64,000 bases of DNA from positions 62,001 to 126,000 of the forward strand of contig NMRA01000170.1 in NCBI GenBank assembly GCA_002633005.1, read 5' to 3'. A program made the position numbers and the translations under genes. Position 1 is the stretch's first letter. Each line of letters begins with the position of its first letter. The stretch comes from Phoronis australis (taxonomy: Eukaryota > Phoronida > Phoronidae). This document shows positions 1-13,700 of this stretch, piece by piece. The notes below the pieces were generated by a model. It was not told where the DNA came from. It was given only the letters and a program-made list of their open reading frames with translations, and did not search any database.

Positions 1-255
1 CTGACATATTTTGTAGGTAGGCAAAGAATTAGAATGATCATTTCTTAGTGTTCTCAACGTCATTTTGTTTGAATGATATAATTAGTAATTTGTTTCTTAT
101 AATACTTGTCCCATCGCATCATTGGCCTTCTTTGCATTCCAAATCAGCTTGAAACCTTTTTGGTTTAAATTTATGTAATACGTCACAGTCACTAAATGCT
201 TAATTAGCCATCCCTATCACTGCTGGTCGTAAATGCGTTTTGTTTGTTGTTTCAG

Positions 256-1721
256 TTGTCCTCAAGGGTGGAAGGGTAAAAACTGTACACTGGATGTAAA
301 TGAGTGTCACCCTGTAGAGACATCTCCATGTTTGAATAACGGCTCTTGTGTGAATACACCTGGAAGCTATGAGTGCGAATGTCAACCAGGTAATGGGATT
401 TGTTGACAGAAGTCATTGTGAACATAGAGACATGTTTTGATACAGCATGGTAAATCTTTCTAATGCAGCTATAATAACGTGATTAATAGCAACATTTACC
501 TTGTTTTGACATGTGACTACATTGTCAGCATCATGAAGCCTCCCTTCGTAACACAGCATATCACAGCAGTGAATTCAACTTCTCGAAAACGCGAGCATAG
601 AAGAAAAGGGAATTTAACTGAAAGTTTCGTAGCTCCACAGACATGAGTGCGACGTATGAACGTACCCAGCGCCAGTGTGTCATGTCCACCAACACGCATG
701 TTTCTTGTGCAAACTTGTTCCATATTCGCGCTTCTTTGCTGCAGGAAAGTCAAAAGAGTCACAGTGGTTATATACTGAGTTGTCACAGCCACCACAAATG
801 CAGCCCCTCACCATTCATTATTATTATTATTATTATCATTATTATTATTATTATTATTAGTATAATATTGTGTTAAAACACAATACAGTGAGGACGACTA
901 ATGTTGTGATTCGTTGTCCCAATTCTACATAGTATTGACCAGTAAATGCTCGTAAATTAGCGAATTGATGTGTCGTCAGATAGCGTTTGCTGAGTTTTAA
1001 TTTGACAGCTGATCGACTGTTAGGATTGTTGTTCTTTGATACGAAATTGGTGATTTTAAGCACTAGAGTTGGAACCTGGTAAGTTGTACTAATTAGCATA
1101 AAAAATCAAAATTTGGGATGGGAAAAATAATAATGTTGCTCAAGGTCGAAGCTTGTACCAAAGTTTACAATGAATAATGGCCATTCCAAATTCAAGAATT
1201 GTGGGAAGGACAGCAAATTTGCCTGTGTCCAAATTTATGAAGTTTTTATGAATTCAAACAGACCTGTAGTGCAAAAATTGTAGTGACCGGAATTCAAGAG
1301 ATGTGATGAATTCAACCAAAAGTAACCCTTGTCCCAATCTTCAGAATCGAGAAAATTCAAGTTGGGCTTGGATTTCAGCCTCCCAAATTGAAGAGACTGT
1401 GCTGACTTGTAGAATTTTTGATGTACTTACAAACCACATATCTCCAGCATTTGTTACATCTATCAGGTTACAAAGGCAGGCATTGTGAAGATGTCATTCT
1501 TCACTGCGAGTCTAGTCCATGTCAAAACAATGCTTCATGTACGAATCTCATCAACGACTACAACTGCACGTGCCCCCTTGGGTTCGAGGGTAAAAACTGT
1601 TCTGTCAACATTGACGATTGTGTGGATGCCGTGTGCTTAAACAATGGTTCCTGTGTTGATGGTATCGCCACCTCGTATTGTGAGTGCCCCAAGCTGTATG
1701 AGGGTGAACAATGTGAAAAAG
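256..1721 (+). CDS. EGF-like repeat exons (two exons)
   Basis: Exon 256-389 starts inside one EGF ([10 protein letters not shown] end) and holds most of the next, which begins D-V-N-E-C and contains N-T-P-G-S-Y-E-C, a calcium-binding EGF pattern. Exon 1467-1721 completes it (G-Y-K-G-R-H-C) and encodes two more EGFs, C-E-S-S-P-C...C-S and D-D-C-V-D-A-V-C...C-E. The second starts with the I-D-D-C form of a cbEGF. The junction CCA-G / GT-TAC restores Gly. The intron 390-1466 holds an ATT microsatellite and no other coding signal. Such EGF strings usually act as extracellular spacer or binding modules. Confidence 0.85.
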
Positions 1722-4700
1722 GTTTGTATTTTTTATGTTTTTATGATGCTCGTAAAATTCCTTAAAATTTTCACTAAACTCCCCCAATTTGAAACCAGGC
1801 TATTAGAAAGCCAGTTAGTTACAATTAGTTCATTTCGCTGTTTGCATAATCATGAATGACGCTTTTACATAACCTTGTTGTTTCTTTACAAAACTTAGCT
1901 TGTATTAGATCATTAAGTATTCTTTGACTAATAAAACTTGATCACAAATAGTGTCCACGAACTTTCAGTTTTGTGTTGGTGTTTATTACTTGAGCTGCTA
2001 TGAAAACACCTTTCGTCAAAGAAACTATTACTTTCCTTACTAATATGGAAATTTTTGGGCGTAGACTGATCGCATGCCGCTGCATTTTATGTATAATTAA
2101 AGCACACAATTGACTAAATGTTCACTATTTCTCTGTAACTGTTTTAGTGAAGAACGATGACTTCATCATCAAGTTCCCTGTTGGTCAACCTGACTCGGCC
2201 AGCTTTGTCCGCATGACACAGTTCTGTCACTTCACGCTACTCATGTGGGTGAGAGTCTATCAAAATGAAGGCTTCTTCTTTAGTCTGTCCAGTAACCCGC
2301 CTGATGTCAACAGTGGGTGAGTACTTTTTAAGCCCTGATCTAAGGATTGACTAGTATCACTCAGTGTATATGATGTTGCAGTGATTCAGATGATGAGAAC
2401 AATTTGTCCCGTCAGCACGCCATCTTTTTGGTCACATCACGTGACCTAATGAATATAAGTCCGAAAAGATTTCTGCCCCCGACCGAGACTCGAACCCAGG
2501 ACCTTCTGCTAACCGTGCATGGTTCAGATGATGTCGCAATGGTTTCTTGTCGTAACTGCAGCAATGCGACCAGGCTATACTTTTATTTGTAACGGTTTGT
2601 GAAAATTCCTGTTTTTTTTACTATTTTCCATTAACTAAGTGTGTGTGAAGGAACCGTTTCATTTAGTGTCAATTCCAGATGATATTGGTTTCAAATCCGG
2701 ATATCAATCTAATCCATTATTAAGCTTTCCTGAAGTCTGTATTGTACTACAATGAGATATATACTAGAATCCATTGGAGACATTAACATGAAGCCGAACA
2801 TCTCCTGGTTGAAAACTCTTGTCATTAAACTGAATCCAACATTTTTGTATTCTGAGACAAATGTCCCTAACCTAAGTGTATGGAGAAATTCAAATTCAGA
2901 AGCTAAACAATTCAATAAGTCACCTGTTTATGTAAATCCAATTTATTTCAGCCATTGTTTTATTGCCATGATGTCATAGCTTATGCGGTAATTGCTCTGT
3001 TCTACACAAAAGAAACGGCTTAAACCAGTGTAAACGTTGTCGAGAGTTGAAGATGCTAACGATTCTTAAACAAATTCATTTATAATTAGCACAAAGGGCT
3101 ATGAAACGGACCGAGTTTAAAAAATTTTGTGTGATATTTGAGCACTGCTTTCTTTAGTGTGTACCTGGCCCTTGGCGGTAAATACCTGGTCACTGGCTCC
3201 AACCTGCGTGAGCACGTGAACACGACCATCAACGACATCTTCTGGCACCATGTGGCTGTGACGTACAATGGCACTGTACTGAGCATTCTCATCGACGGGC
3301 GTCTAGTGAAGGAATCCTCACTTTCGGGAATGCACTGCAGTTTGTGAGTAGTAACCTGCTAAAGCTCTATCTGACAATCTTTATTTTATAATTCTGTGAT
3401 ATTTAAACCACTTGTGGTATAATGCTCTACTGCTCGATTAAATTAATATATTCAGAAGTATGTTATGCTGTGGTATGTATATTAAAACCATTTCTGTACC
3501 CCGGTTCCTGTTGTCAAAGCCAACATTTTTGTCTTACTGTTATTTTCAACATTCAAATCCTGGTATTTCTAGGTTGTTGATTGGTTGAAGATGGGATAAT
3601 TGAAACTGTTCTATGATCATAAGTTTTTCAATAGACAACCGTTCCACTATGTATTGCTTATGTGATAGTATGCATGATATTTCTACATTGTGTGTTACAA
3701 ATGACTCCATTGCCGGATTTTTAGAGTCACTAGTCAATCATGTCTTAGATGAATTTTCAATCACAGCAGCCTTTTGGTATTTCATTATTTCACAAATTTC
3801 TTGCTTTGTTTCTTGTGAAAACTACACTAAATACATGTTGTGTTCTACAGATCCCTCAGCTATCTGACTATAGGATTGTACCCAGGGGCAGCGACCAAGT
3901 TCTACGGTGAAATAACAGAGGTCAATATGCTCTCAACTGTCCTCACTCTGCAGCAGATTGTTACACTATCCACCCTCACTAGCGACCAGGGGAACAGCAG
4001 TGTTTGCTCTCAGAAGGTCGCGAACCCTGACCTGGTTCTGTGGGAGGAGTTTGATGAGCAGAGCCTAGTGGGTGGGGCTGAGATAGAGGAACCATCCACA
4101 TTATGCAGCACCAAATGTCCACCAGGCTTCAGAGGGCCTCGTTGTGATGAGGAAATTGGTGAGTTTAGTCTGGGTCACCTGACTAGAGCTGTGTCATGTT
4201 GGTAGTTTGATTGGGAGTCATACAAGACTACAAATACTACAAATGGTCATGCAAGATGACCATTAAGACAGGCATCTTTTATCTATAATAAGTTTTGCTT
4301 TTGTTATGCTGTTTTGGGGATCCTGCATAAGATCCGTACTAAGCACAAGATGTTTTTCACCTATGACATGGATGGAACTGGTGTTGATATCACATTAAAG
4401 TTCATTATGCTGTGATTCTGAAGTTATTGAGCTTTTCATGGTGACATTAACGTAATGTTCATCGCTTTGCTTGTGGGATTATAAATTGTCTCGCATTAAG
4501 TGAGTTCCTTTCCGTAAAGCTAGTTTCTTGCTCACCAAAGCAATGAGTGAACTCCTAATGACATGTCCTGTGTTGTCCACCGTACTGGATTCTACTGTGG
4601 AGTGTTCTCGCACATTACATTCCTGTATGCGTTTGTATTGCAGACACACAGAAGCCTGTGTTTACCTTCTGCCCGAATGACACGACTATATTTAACAACT

Positions 4701-7700
4701 CCAGAGTGGTGACGTTGACTTATGAAGAGCCCATAGCCACTGATAACGTTGGCATTGTATCCAGTACAGCAAGCCAACACATTGGTGAGTTAGTCTTGCA
4801 GCCGTTTAGGTGCTAGCTGCTACAGTATGTCAGAAACTAACTCTTGGTCAAGACTACTTAACATTTTGGCTCTATTTTGTTCTTACTTGTAATGTATTAC
4901 AATTGATTTCTGGGCTTTATAGGGGAACTAGGTGTTTGATTTTGCTGGAGATCTGGGTCAGTAAGTTGGCTTAAACCAACATGGTGTAAAGCAACTAACT
5001 GTCAGGTCTTTCCAGACTCAGATAGATCTTATCTGAGTTAGAAACTGCCAAATTGAGATGTAAAATGTTTGTTTTGTAACAGAATCTGGGTTCATACAGC
5101 TTTTATTTTCAATGTTGGAGACAAGATAGGGTTGGTCTTGGCAATTAAGTCAATCAGCAACTCATCCCATCATTATTTGTTCAACTGGTAATGCAACTAA
5201 TGCATTACTGTCACACTTTCTTTTATTTTAACTATGAAACTGCAGATTGATGAAAAAAAAATGTTAGAGTCACCTATGTTCTGGCTTCTTGCTGATGTAT
5301 ATTTTCAAATAAAATGTACATTCTTGCAAAGCATACCGCCGTCAATGCAATCTGTCAAAATCTCACGACACTATGTTTCTTATTATTCCTTTTTTGTGCC
5401 ACTGGGTTCCTGAGTGAAATACATTTTCCAATATTTGCAATCCTGTTGGTTGTTTGTTGCCAGGTGATGTTGTACCCCATGGTGAGCACGTTATAGACTG
5501 GAGAGTGTGCGATGCAGAAGACAACTGTGAAATATGTTCTTTCAAAGTCACTATTTCAGGTATACATTAGTTTGAATTAAATTTCTTTTCATTGTTAGAA
5601 CATTACAAGCATCTGCTGTTTGGTGAGATCAACCAATTTAATCAAATGTAGCTCTCAAATTTGGTCAGTTGTTAAGCATTGAATATTTTATTTTATACAT
5701 GCAAGATTACCATAATTAAAAATCAATTCCTGTGCATTTTAGTATTCAAAATGGTCAAGTTTCAGTAACTGTGGTTTTTATTTTGGATGAAAAACATTTA
5801 CAGTGATGTTACAGATATTTAAAGATTTGCATTTTTTTCTAGCGGAGACGTGTTCTGAGCCCCCTCCACCAGCACATGGGGCCTTGGCTTATGTAGAGCT
5901 GGACAGTACTGGTGGTCAGGCTTACTGTCATGGTGCGTGTCTCTCAGGCTACAAGGCCCTAACCGCTCTCAAACCATTCTATGTGTGCGACTCAACGGGA
6001 ACTTGGAACTTTATCGACTATCACAACTTTAACCACTTGCCGGCCTGCTCAGGTGAGGTTATATAACTGAATATGACTGAACCATTGCTCCCCCTGTTGA
6101 GTGTTGGGAGTGTTAGAAGAGCTAAGTTAGTGTTAAACATCTGTGACCACCTTTAGTGTTCATCTGTGTCAACTCAGGGTCACTGTGTTTTGGGCATTAG
6201 AGGTTTCGGTAATATTTCACCTTTTTCGGACAACAGTAATTGCCAGTGGATAATTTTAAGGCTTTATGCAACACAGGCCGGATGGTAGTAACTACCTTTC
6301 TTTTGAAGGAGTTGGTTCTGGCGAAAAAAAATAATTGCGACTCCCTGGGTAACTCTTGTTTGCTTGATTTCTATTTATTAAATAGATGCATCGTGAATTT
6401 TTCTGGTTGGCTCTTTATATGGACTAATTGAATGTTACCAGACTGAGAAAGATTCAGTTTGGTGTTTTGTTAGACAATGTAATTTGTAATTTGAACGCAT
6501 ATTCCAATTTCAGCTATGTATCATCCTGCTTTGATGATCAAACTACAAGCCAGTGGTATTGGCACCTGTACTGAGAGCTCACAGAGTGCTCTTAAGGCTC
6601 AGTTCAGTAAAACCCTGTCAGATCTCAACAAGCAGATCTCATTCTGCACAGGTACGCCTGTTTTTTATTATGTACTTGCCATCCCAGACCGTTGACTTTT
6701 ACATTTGTTGGAAGTCAGATTAATTCAGGTAATATTGCTCCATCTATGCTTTACCAGGTGTAATCTATCTCTATGTTAGCAAGTAGCAGCATAATAATTT
6801 TTTGTTAAAAACAACGAGGAATTTAAATCAACTTGACATGTTTGCGTTTATCCTCAAAAGCAAAAACAGTGGCCACCTTGCTGGGCCCAACAACAAGCAG
6901 TATGGCCACTGTTTTGCTTCTGAGGATGGTGTATTAAAAGCCGATACACGTCAAACCTATTTAAATCCATCTTTGTAATTTATCTTTTGTGGTCATGGCA
7001 ACTGTTTCTGTATAAGATTCCAACTGTTAGCTTTATACCCCTTTCAACTGGGGTCATTAGAAACTTGGTAGCTTGCATGACACCTATGCACTTCCCCAGT
7101 GGATTTGTCGAGTTTCTGTAGTGCTCAAGTCTGGCCTGTTTATCTATTAATCTTATATGTAATGTCACAGTGTGTGGACTAGAGCAGTTACTGTATTAGT
7201 GGTGGGTTCATGGCAAGAAAACAAGTTGATATATCATGGACTACAACTGGTGATTTATCTGTTTGGAATCCCCATCTTTTTACCAGAAGAAATCCGATAG
7301 TTTTAGTAACTTTGAATCTTAAGATAGTCATGATAGCAGACAAAAGTACACGGGAATGCTTAACAATGGAATAGATTGATGATATCTGGACTAGTCTTGA
7401 TTGAGAAGCCCCTGTCATCTGGAATTGAAATGGTGTTTTTGTGAAGGAAGAATTGATATATTAATGTCTACTTTACTTCCCGCATGTCTCCTTATTGTCT
7501 ACTTAAAGTGACTTTTCGCAGTTCATCAAATTTCGTTTTTTCTGCAGGTTGTGACATCGAGAGTGGTATAAAGATCACATGCTCAGAGAGCAAACGCCGG
7601 CGCCGGTCAACTGGTCAGGATGAGGTCACCTCGTCAGTGCAGTTCGAGTACCAGGTCCCCAAGTATGTCCTGTTTTAGACACTGATCAACTTTTTAGTTC

Positions 7701-10700
7701 GTCCTACAATTCTTGGAGTCATTCCATAATTTTGAGGAAGGTGGAATCTTAACTGATTAAGAAGATGATGAAGTAAATGATATCTAATAATGGAATGTTT
7801 CATGGTTAAGAAAATCATGAAATAAATGTAATATTTTAATATTTTGTGAAATGGTTCAATTCTTGAGGATGAATGACCTCTGAAATAAAAAATGAGAAAT
7901 ATGATATGACTAACTCTGATGTATAATGACTTAAAATGATCAACATACTGAAAGTGGCTGACATTTTAACTTTTAAGAAACATTTTCTCTTAATAATTTA
8001 ATAAATTATTAATATTTTAGTGGTATTAATATAATTGTGATTATTTTACTTGCCGATTGAGCTATTCATTTAGAAATATATTTGAAATAAAACAAAAAAT
8101 GTATCATTTCACCTACAGAAACCAGTCCAATGTGACGTCGAGCAGTGATATTCTTCAGACTGTGTTGAACGATGCCAAAAACTACAGCAGTGATAACATT
8201 ACCTTTGACACTAAGTCAGTGTCTGGAAATACTGAGGCTTCGTGTGATGAGGGCGAGGCCGTCGACGAATCAGGGAACAGTTGTGGTGGGTAGTGAAGTA
8301 ACAATTCTAGAAACGGTGTGGAATATATTGTCATTGGTGGTCATGTCTTTTGTTTTATCCTTCTCATAGTGTTTTACATTGTTTGTCAATTTTAAACTCA
8401 CTGTTACTTGACTGCCATCTTCAGGAGAAGGTTGAAAACAAGCATTTTTTCCTGGTGCACAGTGGGGTTTGGACCCGCAACATTTTGGTGGTAAGTCCAG
8501 CACTCTCACCATTAGACCACTGAGTCATCCATGGAATGTTACAACTTTTATGTGTCTTGTTTCCAGTGGCCTGTCCTGCCGGCACTTATTTCTACAGGAA
8601 CGAGACCACCAATGCCACCAGCTGTGAGAATTGTGCACTAAACTTCTACAATGACCAGGAGAAGCAGACAGAATGTCAGCCGTGCCCGGACAATAAGATA
8701 ACGACATCAGAAGGAACCGTCAATGCCTCTGATTGCTTTAGTAAGTGTCAGTAGGCCAGAGGATGTTTTAGAAGCTCATTCAGTGCTGGTTACGGACAGC
8801 ATGCTTTTATTAATCAAAGTGTAACAACTGAATTCATGTTGAAATCTTGAGAAAATGGATATTTTCTGATAATGTATATTTCTAGGTATACAGTCATACA
8901 ATCATTTTTTGTTTCATGTTCTTCCAGCTCGGAAAAGACGAGAATTAGATACTTAAGTCAGTCCTATGGCAGTAGTCCTTTGGTAAATTGAGTTTCTTGA
9001 ACTTCAGACAAATTTAAAATAATACCAAAATTTTGCAAGAGCTTATAACCTTGTGAATGGCTACAGTTTTCAAAACATTGTCTTGTTACAGTAGTTGCTG
9101 TAATATAAGTGTTTTAGTTCATGACAATAATAATTAAAAAGCATTTGTTTTGTAGTACTTGTTCATTTTAAATAACGTGAAAAGAGATCACAAGTTTGCA
9201 ATACAATGTCCTGGTGTCCAAAGTGAGGTTCATGTGATATTGTTCTGCTAAGTAGTATATTCAAGTTGTATATTCAAGTTGTATATTCAAGTTGTATATT
9301 CAAGTTGTATATTCAAGTTGTATATTCAAGTTGTATATTCAAGTTGTATATTCAAGTTGTATATTCAAGTTGTATATTCAAGTTGTATATTCAAGTTGTA
9401 TATTCAATAGAAATGTAATGCTGTGTGATGTTCTGGTGCGTATTTTTCATCATATGATAATATTTTTGCGTGATTGTTTTCTTTTCTCTAGTTTGTGAGA
9501 AACTGGTTATTTTTGATCACATATAGCTTCCATTGGTTGTGACATTCTCAAGACAGGTATTGATAATTGTAAATGGTAACAATGTGGCCATAGGTGGAAC
9601 TATAAGCTGTGAAATCATTTTGAATAGTGGTCACAATTTCAGCATGGTAGCTTATGACTACCTGTTGAGAACAGTGTAATGAATAATGCCTCTCTGTTTC
9701 AGAAAAGTGTCCTGCTGGTCACTATTTCGATGCAACCTCTGACGGTTGTGACCAATGTCCTTTTGGTCAGTACCAAGAAGAGTCAGGGGAGCTGAGCTGT
9801 GACTCATGTGATGAGGGACAGACCACAGCCAGTACCGGGTCAACTAGTCCTGATAATTGTACAGGTTGGCTTTAGGAAGGCTATGTATCTTGCAGTTTAG
9901 TGATGACAATCGTATTTACTGAGATTTGCTGGAATAGTTTTGACCTTTTTGACCTGGTCCATATTGTCATCATGTAAACATGTTGCAATTAGTAATACCG
10001 AGTCCCTTAGAAATACTAGAAAGATATTGGTTTGGACCAATAGGATGCCAGAAATTAAATATAATTACACATCCAAGATTTGTCATCAGGTGAATTACAA
10101 TGATTTGAGGTTCTTTTAGATGGTACAGTAGAGATGTCTGACAAATATTTTGAATTAGGCAGGTACCGTCACTGATAATGATTTAATTATTATAATAAGA
10201 AATATATCACAGGCAGTATTTGATTCCTATTATCATAGTCGTATTGTCATGGCACCATACATTTCATTTCAGACTGCCCACTGGGTTACCGGCTGTTGTC
10301 ATGGCACCATACATTTCATTTCAGACTGCCCACTGGGTCACCGGCTGAATAGTTCAATGCAATGTGAACCATGCAGAGTGGGATTCTATCGTTCATCTGA
10401 GAATGAGACGGCATGCCAGGCTTGTGACCTAGGTACCACTACTGCATCTGAAGGGTCAACATCATCTGACGACTGTAATATCCGTATGTATCACATGTCA
10501 CTAGCTTAATTGTTATGTAGTCATGCAATATTTTCTTTCTATTATCTCTGTCTTTACTGTTTTCTGTTACTATCCCAATAAACATTTATGTAATGCAATT
10601 ATGTGTACAATGTCTAGGTTTGTTATCTTCAGTTGTTTGTTAAAGATTCTTGTGAAACATCGGGCAGATAGTTTTTAAAATTTTTTTGGCTTTGTACTTT

Positions 10701-13700
10701 CTGATTTTGTATTTGATGTAATGTCTGATCTAAACTGAACTTTTTGGTGAGCTTTTTAGTTATTACATTACACTTAATTCTACTCTCCGTTTTCTTTCCC
10801 TTGTAGACCTGAATTGTTCTTCCATCACTATTTCCGGGGGCGTAGTTAACCCCGAATTGATTGGCAGCACCACGTACCCCCATGGCTCGCTGGTGACCTT
10901 TAGCTGTACCAATGGCAAACTGAATGGTAACAAGACCTCGTTTTGTCAGGCTGGCGTCTGGACCAATTCTCCGCCTACATGTGAAAGTAAGCAGCAGTTG
11001 AAGGACTTTTGGGGTGTTTATGCCATTAAAATTTTCTCGTGTAGCGATGGACAATGAGTTATGAAATTTCCAGATTTTCAAGTTTACAGCAGCAAATATT
11101 AGTTAACCTCCAGTAATGCATATTGTGGTGAAGTTTTCTCTCTGAACTTATTCAAACTGAAGTACTTTGTACGTATTACATACTGAGGTGAAATGTCTTC
11201 ATGATGTTCAGCTAAAACCGTAAAATGAATCTGAATTCAGCTGCAGTAAAATTTTGTTCTTAGTGACTTGAGAACACAGATTACAGGCAATTGTATGATA
11301 AGCGACTTAATTGATGAATAACAATCTTTCAGAAGCTTTATTAAATTTTGTTGATTGCAATTTCATCTTGGAATATTTTTCTTTCATTCAAGGGTTTACC
11401 TGCCCACCTCTGGCTAATAATGGCAATGTGACCATCAACATGTCGGATGAACACTATGCTGGCAGTATTGCAACATACTCACTCAAATGTCCTGCTAATC
11501 AAGAAGTGTCTGGTGATTTGACAAGAAAGTGTGTGCTCAGCAACAATGTTCAGTTGGCGGAGAACACTTATGTCTGGGAAGGCACTGAGCCTATCTGCCG
11601 AGGTATGTATAGTAGCTTGAAATGCAGTGAAGTTGAAAAGTGAGGTGCTGTCATCCATTGTGTAGTATGCGTTGATATTGCTGTGATGATATCTAAATGT
11701 ACGTCCTTTCTGCCGGTCACTGTTACTTTTGAGAAGTTTTTTATGAAACCGTGAACCACTGTGCTTGAACTGAATGACATTTATTTGTCAAAAGCTATTT
11801 AAGCTTTGGATACAAAATGGGAATGTTTGTTGCCTTCAGAAATTGTATCTACTACTGAGCTTCCAACTGCCACCATGGAACCTACTATGGCAGAAACAGA
11901 GGGTTCGACTGCTACTATGAAACCTACTATGGCAGAAACAGAAGGTTCGACTGCTACTATGAAACCTACTGTTGCAGAAACAGAAGGTTCGACTGTTACT
12001 ATGAAACCTACTGTGGCTGAAACAGAAGGATCGACTGCTACTATGAAACCTACTGTTGCAGAAACAGAAGGTTCGACTGTTACTATGAAACCTACTGTGG
12101 CTGAAACAGAAGGATCGACTGCTACTATGAAACCTACTATGGCTGAAACAGAAGGTTCGACTGCTACTATGAAACCTACTGTTGCAGAAACAGAAGGTTC
12201 GACTGTTACTATGAAACCTACTGTGGCTGAAACAGAAGGATCGACTGCTACTATGAAACCTACTGTTGCAGAAACAGAAGGTTCGACTGTTACTATGAAA
12301 CCTACTGTGGCTGAAACAGAAGGATCGACTGCTACTATGAAACCTACTGTTGCAGAAACAGAAGGTTCGACTGTTACTATGAAACCTACTGTGGCTGAAA
12401 CAGAAGGATCGACTGCTACTATGAAACCTACTGTTGCAGAAACAGAAGGTTCGACTGTTACTATGAAACCTACTGTGGCTGAAACAGAAGGATCGACTGC
12501 TACTATGAAACCTACTNNNNNNNNNNNNNNNNNNNNNNNNNNNNNNNNNNNNNNNNNNNNNNNNNNNNNNNNNNNNNNNNNNNNNNNNNNNNNNNNNNNN
12601 NNNNNNNNNNNNNNNNNNNNNNNNNNNNNNNNNNNNNNNNNNNNNNNNNNNNNNNNNNNNNNNNNNNNNNNNNNNNNNNNNNNNNNNNNNNNNNNNNNNN
12701 NNNNNNNNNNNNNNNNNNNNNNNNNNNNNNNNNNNNNNNNNNNNNNNNNNNNNNNNNNNNNNNNNNNNNNNNNNNNNNNNNNNNNNNNNNNNNNNNNNNN
12801 NNNNNNNNNNNNNNNNNNNNNNNNNNNNNNNNNNNNNNNNNNNNNNNNNNNNNNNNNNNNNNNNNNNNNNNNNNNNNNNNNNNNNNNNNNNNNNNNNNNN
12901 NNNNNNNNNNNNNNNNNNNNNNNNNNNNNNNNNNNNNNNNNNNNNNNNNNNNNNNNNNNNNNNNNNNNNNNNNNNNNNNNNNNNNNNNNNNNNNNNNNNN
13001 NNNNNNNNNNNNNNNNNNNNNNNNNNNNNNNNNNNNNNNNNNNNNNNNNNNNNNNNNNNNNNNNNNNNNNNNNNNNNNNNNNNNNNNNNNNNNNNNNNNN
13101 NNNNNNNNNNNNNNNNNNNNNNNNNNNNNNNNNNNNNNNNNNNNNNNNNNNNNNNNNNNNNNNNNNNNNNNNNNNNNNNNNNNNNNNNNNNNNNNNNNNN
13201 NNNNNNNNNNNNNNNNNNNNNNNNNNNNNNNNNNNNNNNNNNNNNNNNNNNNNNNNNNNNNNNNNNNNNNNNNNNNNNNNNNNNNNNNNNNNNNNNNNNN
13301 NNNNNNNNNNNNNNNNNNNNNNNNNNNNNNNNNNNNNNNNNNNNNNNNNNNNNNNNNNNNNNNNNNNNNNNNNNNNNNNNTCTATCTCATTCAGTAATGG
13401 TGCGGTGTGCACAGATTGTCAATCATCTCAGTGACGTGTCTCATCAATTGTTCTGATAACTTATTTTGTATAATTGTTTTTGCTTTATAATACTGAGCTG
13501 GTTTTTTACGTAAAACAAAACAAATGTGAGCTACGCACATCTGCAAGACCCCGAACCCTTTCAGTCTGCTTCACTTTCACTAATTGTGTATATTAATAAA
13601 TTAATGAAGTTGTACCAATTCAATTACTAAGTACATTTGTTGACTCGATTGTTCTAGCTGAATGAGGCCTTCCGGTCACTGGGTGCATTCCTTGCAGTGC

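Noticed and set aside
643-876. Open frame ending in poly-Ile
   Set aside because: Microsatellite artefact in an intron.
9292-9498. Open frame over the 13-bp tandem repeat
   Set aside because: Product is the repeat read in rotating frames; no splice or family support.
10273-10324. Upstream acceptor copy as the real start of the third GCC2/GCC3 exon
   Set aside because: It shifts the frame and reaches a TAG; the downstream copy keeps phase.
11799-13412. Long minus-strand open frame through the mucin repeat and gap
   Set aside because: It is the antisense shadow of the 42-bp repeat (42 is a multiple of 3, so all frames stay open), padded by 864 unknown bases.
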